Part shown: one piece after another, positions 61,288 to 64,000 of the stretch
Numbering within the stretch: the first letter of the stretch is position 1
Layout: every line of letters begins with the position of its first letter
DNA from: JAHQVI01 sp963749875
Lineage (GTDB): Bacteria > Pseudomonadota > Alphaproteobacteria > Rhizobiales > Rhodomicrobiaceae
Reading direction: 5' to 3'
Length of the DNA: 64,000 nt
Assembly: GCA_963749875.1 (NCBI GenBank)
Contig: CAVVOX010000006.1
Location: 152,302-216,301 of the forward strand
Notes under the pieces: generated by a model
Told to the model about the DNA's origin: nothing
What the model saw: only the letters and a program-made list of their open reading frames with translations
Database searches by the model: none
Translations under genes and position numbers: made by a program

Positions 61288-63433
61288 ATGGACGCAAAGA
61301 CTGAGGACAAAGCGCCGGCGGCTGCCCGTTCACAGGCGGCGCCCGCGGGCCTAAGAACCGCGACTGGTGGCCGGAGCAGCTTGACATCGACGTTCTCCAT
61401 CGGAACTCCAGCCTGTCCGATCCGATGGGCGAGGATTTCGACTACGCCAAGGAATTCCAGAGCCTCGACCTGAATGCCGTGATCGAGGATCTGCGCGCCC
61501 TGATGACGGACTCGCAGGAGTGGTGGCCGGCCGATTTCGGCCATTATGGCGGGCTGATGATCCGCATGGCGTGGCACAGCGCGGGGACCTACCGCATCAC
61601 CGACGGCCGCGGCGGCGCCGGCGCGGGCCAGCAGCGTTTCGCGCCGCTCAACAGCTGGCCGGACAACGCCAACCTCGACAAGGCGCGCCGGCTCCTGTGG
61701 CCGATCAAGCAGAAATACGGCCGCAAAATCTCCTGGGCCGACCTGATGATTCTGGCCGGCAATGTCGCGCTCGAAACGATGGGCTTCAAGACGTTCGGTT
61801 TCGCCGGCGGCCGCGCCGACGTCTGGGAGCCGGAAGAGCTCTATTGGGGCCCCGAGGGGACGTGGCTGGGCGACGAACGCTATAGCGGCGAACGCCAGCT
61901 TCAGAACCCGCTTGCCGCGGTGCAGATGGGCCTGATCTACGTCAACCCGGAAGGCCCGAACGGCAAGCCGGACCCGGTCGCCGCCGCCCACGACATCCGC
62001 GAAACCTTCTACCGCATGGCGATGAATGACGAGGAGACCGTCGCGCTGATCGCCGGCGGCCACACCTTCGGCAAGACGCATGGCGCCGGCGATCCGTCAT
62101 TGCTCGGCCCGGACCCGGAAGGCGCCGCCATCGAGGATCAGGGCCTCGGCTGGAAGAGCGGGCACGGCACGGGCTTCGGCGGCGACACCATCACCGGCGG
62201 CCCGGAAGTCACCTGGTCGCAGACGCCGACGAAATGGAGCAACCACTTCTTCGACAATCTGTTCAAATTCGAATGGGAGCTGGAGAAGAGCCCGGCCGGC
62301 GCCTATCAGTGGGTCGCGAAGGACGCCCCGGCCGACGTCCCGGACGCACACGATCCGTCGAAGAAGCATCGAGCCGACCATGCTGACCACGGACCTCTCG
62401 CTGCGCTTCGATCCGATCTATGAGCCAATCTCGCGGCGCTTCTATGAGAACCCGGACCAGTTCGCGGATGCCTTCGCCCGCGCGTGGTTCAAGCTGACAC
62501 ACCGCGATATGGGCCCGGTCATGCGCTATCTCGGCCCGCTCGTTCCGAAGGAGGAGTTGATCTGGCAGGATCCGATCCCGGCGGTGGATCATGCGCTGAT
62601 CGGCGATCAGGACATCGCGGCGCTGAAGGCCAAGATCCTCGCCTCCGGCCTGTCCGTGTCCGAGCTGGTCTCGACCGCTTGGGGCTCGGCCTCGACCTTC
62701 CGCGGCTCCGACAAACGCGGCGGCGCGAATGGCGCGCGCATTCGTCTCGCACCGCAGAAGGACTGGGAGGTCAATGAGCCGGCTCAGCTAGGAAAAGTCC
62801 TCGACAAGCTTGCAGCCATCCAGACCGAGTTCAACGGCTCGGCCAGCCGGCGGCAAGAAGGTCTCGCTCGCCGACCTGATCGTTCTCGGCGGCTGTGCGG
62901 CGATCGAGAAGGCCGCGAAGGATGCCGGCGTCGACGTGACGGTGCCCTTCACGCCGGGCCGCATGGACGCATCGCAGGAGCAGACCGACGTGGACTCCTT
63001 CGCCGCGCTCGAACCGCGTGCCGACGGCTTCCGCAACTATCTCAGCGGCGAGCAGTTCATGGCCCCTGAGGAAGCTCTGGTGGATCGGGCGCAATTGCTG
63101 ACGCTGACGGCGCCCGAGATGACGGTTCTGCTCGGCGGTCTGCGCGTCCTCGGCGCGAATGCCGGCGGGTCCAAGCACGGCGTCTTCACCGAGAAGCCCG
63201 GAACTTTGACGAACGACTTCTTCGTCAACCTGCTCACCATGGCCACGGAATGGCATCCCACGGCCGATGGCGTGTACGAAGGCCGCGATCGCAAGACGAA
63301 CAAGCCGAAGTGGACCGCCACGCGCGTCGATCTGATCTTCGGCTCGCACTCGCAGCTTCGCGCCTTCGCGGAGGTCTATGCGTGCTCCGACGCGAAGGAG
63401 AAGTTCGTGAAGGACTTCGTTGCTGCTTGCTGA
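61288..63433 (+). pseudogene. katG: Catalase-peroxidase KatG, three frameshifts and a truncated end
   Basis: ATG at 61288 with GGAGAG upstream. The protein is recognisable throughout: NRDWWPEQLDIDVLHRNSSL, active site GLMIRMAWHSAGTYRI with distal Arg, Trp and His, WADLMILAGNVALETMG, proximal HTFGKTHGAG, and the C-domain TDLSLRFDPIYEPISRRF and GANGARIRLAPQKDWEVNEP. Frames change near 61338, 62370 and 62845, each by one base. The end is FVKDFVAAC-stop where the family continues with about a dozen residues (AWxKVMNxDRFD). KatG detoxifies peroxide and is regulated by the divergent oxyR. It is either a decaying gene or low-quality sequence. Confidence 0.92.
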
Positions 63434-64000
63434 CTCGCTCGTATTGCTGACCTCGCTTCGGAAGCGCCCGAGCGGGGTGCCGTCGAGCGTCGCGCTGGGC
63501 GGCAGGCCGGTCGCGGGTGCTGCGGTCGCGGGGACCTCGAGGGTCGCGACCTGGCCTGACGGCTGGCGCTGCTGGGGTCCGGGCTCGGGTCCGGGCTCGG
63601 CTGCGTGCGCCCGCTGCAGCGCGGGCGCAGCAGGGTCAGCAGTGATTGGTGGATCCAGCCGGCGCGTCCTGGCCAACTGACCTGGCCGGGGGCTCGCGCC
63701 GCATCTCAACGCCGGCTACCGCCGCCGCCCAGGGTCGAGGATTGCCGCGTCCGTGCCCGGCCCGGCCCGGACGTTGACGTTGCTGCCGGTCGCCGGGCAT
63801 GCCCCGGCGCGCCAGCACCGCGGTACACCCAGCCGACGCCCACGCCGCTCACCAAGTTGGCCAACTGCATGGTCATCTCCGCGGTTGCCTCTACTTGCAC
63901 TGAAGCCGATCAGGGCAACAGCTTCACCACAGCAGGGACCAACGCCAAAGCAGCTGTGCATTCAAGCACACAAGCCTCTGTTCAAAGACGAGAGCAATCC
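63434..64000. other. Unassigned sequence after the katG break; possible SH3-domain gene fragments
   Basis: Nothing continues katG or its usual neighbours. On the leftward strand one frame has ATGSNVNVRAGPGTDAAIL, which resembles the start of a bacterial SH3 domain. Another frame just upstream ends SGVGVGWVYRGAGAPG, resembling the end of such a domain. A proline-glycine-rich linker (AEPGPEPGPQQRQ) follows. The frames do not join, so at most this is a decayed or error-containing secreted SH3 protein. Confidence 0.25.

Noticed and set aside
62831..63709. 292-codon leftward frame crossing the end of katG
   Set aside because: Its left part is antisense to katG. Only the stretch right of 63434 could be meaningful, and that does not hold a consistent frame.

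Overview
The window reads as chromosomal DNA of a high-GC alphaproteobacterium, most likely of the order Hyphomicrobiales (Rhizobiales). The evidence is gene content and order: a Cbp3-type chaperone, a DUF177 protein, plsX, fabH, ihfA and a MerR regulator ending at tRNA-Pro; dnaX with ybaB; an addB-addA-trxA block preceded by a TsaE-AmgK fusion and a MurU-like gene; and a DivL-type PAS pseudokinase next to ahcY. This is inferred from gene families, not from a database search.

Layout. 1-0.6 kb: a 5'-broken urease alpha fragment beside tRNA-Pro(GGG). 1.1-5.7 kb: one leftward lipid-synthesis and regulator operon; plsX carries a frameshift in a C7 tract. 5.8-14.4 kb: bamE, a proton-pumping pyrophosphatase, an LpoA-like lipoprotein, rsmI-yraN-gshB and a ComM-like ATPase. 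14.5-23.0 kb: tag, ygfZ, a dihydroorotase, a LysE exporter, NUDIX, TerB, SDR and amidotransferase genes, plus small unknowns. 24.0-26.2 kb: a YadA-like trimeric autotransporter and an AT-rich upstream region with nested palindromes. 26.2-29.7 kb: a partial carotenoid cluster (crtI, an idi2/fni remnant, crtE, crtZ). 29.9-42.3 kb: replication, repair and cell-wall recycling genes. 42.3-52.8 kb: a mosaic accessory insertion between tsaE-amgK and divL, with an IS remnant, a flavodoxin, three small membrane proteins, GST, MFS, a glycosidase-like protein, a WD40 fragment, and a solute-binding protein paired with a GGDEF-EAL protein. 53.0-57.5 kb: divL and ahcY, the latter flanked by inverted copies of a MITE-like repeat. 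57.7-63.4 kb: a pentapeptide-repeat gene, oxyR and katG, all frameshifted. 63.4-64.0 kb: unrelated-looking sequence after an abrupt break in katG.

The most interesting signal is in the 42-55 kb segment. The DivL-like pseudokinase and the nearby GGDEF-EAL protein end in the same roughly 40-residue C-terminal tail. A decayed third copy of that tail lies at 45.2-45.4 kb, and a 56-bp promoter-like sequence upstream of tsaE is repeated at 49.3 kb. Read right to left, the order is tail, tail, promoter, tail, promoter, tsaE. This suggests that the divL/tsaE junction was duplicated as foreign genes were inserted, and that one insertion left a cyclic-di-GMP enzyme carrying the tail of a polarity regulator.

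Caution: five frameshifts lie between 59.2 and 62.9 kb, one is in plsX, and both window ends show abrupt breaks in conserved genes. Part of the apparent decay may therefore be sequence or assembly error.
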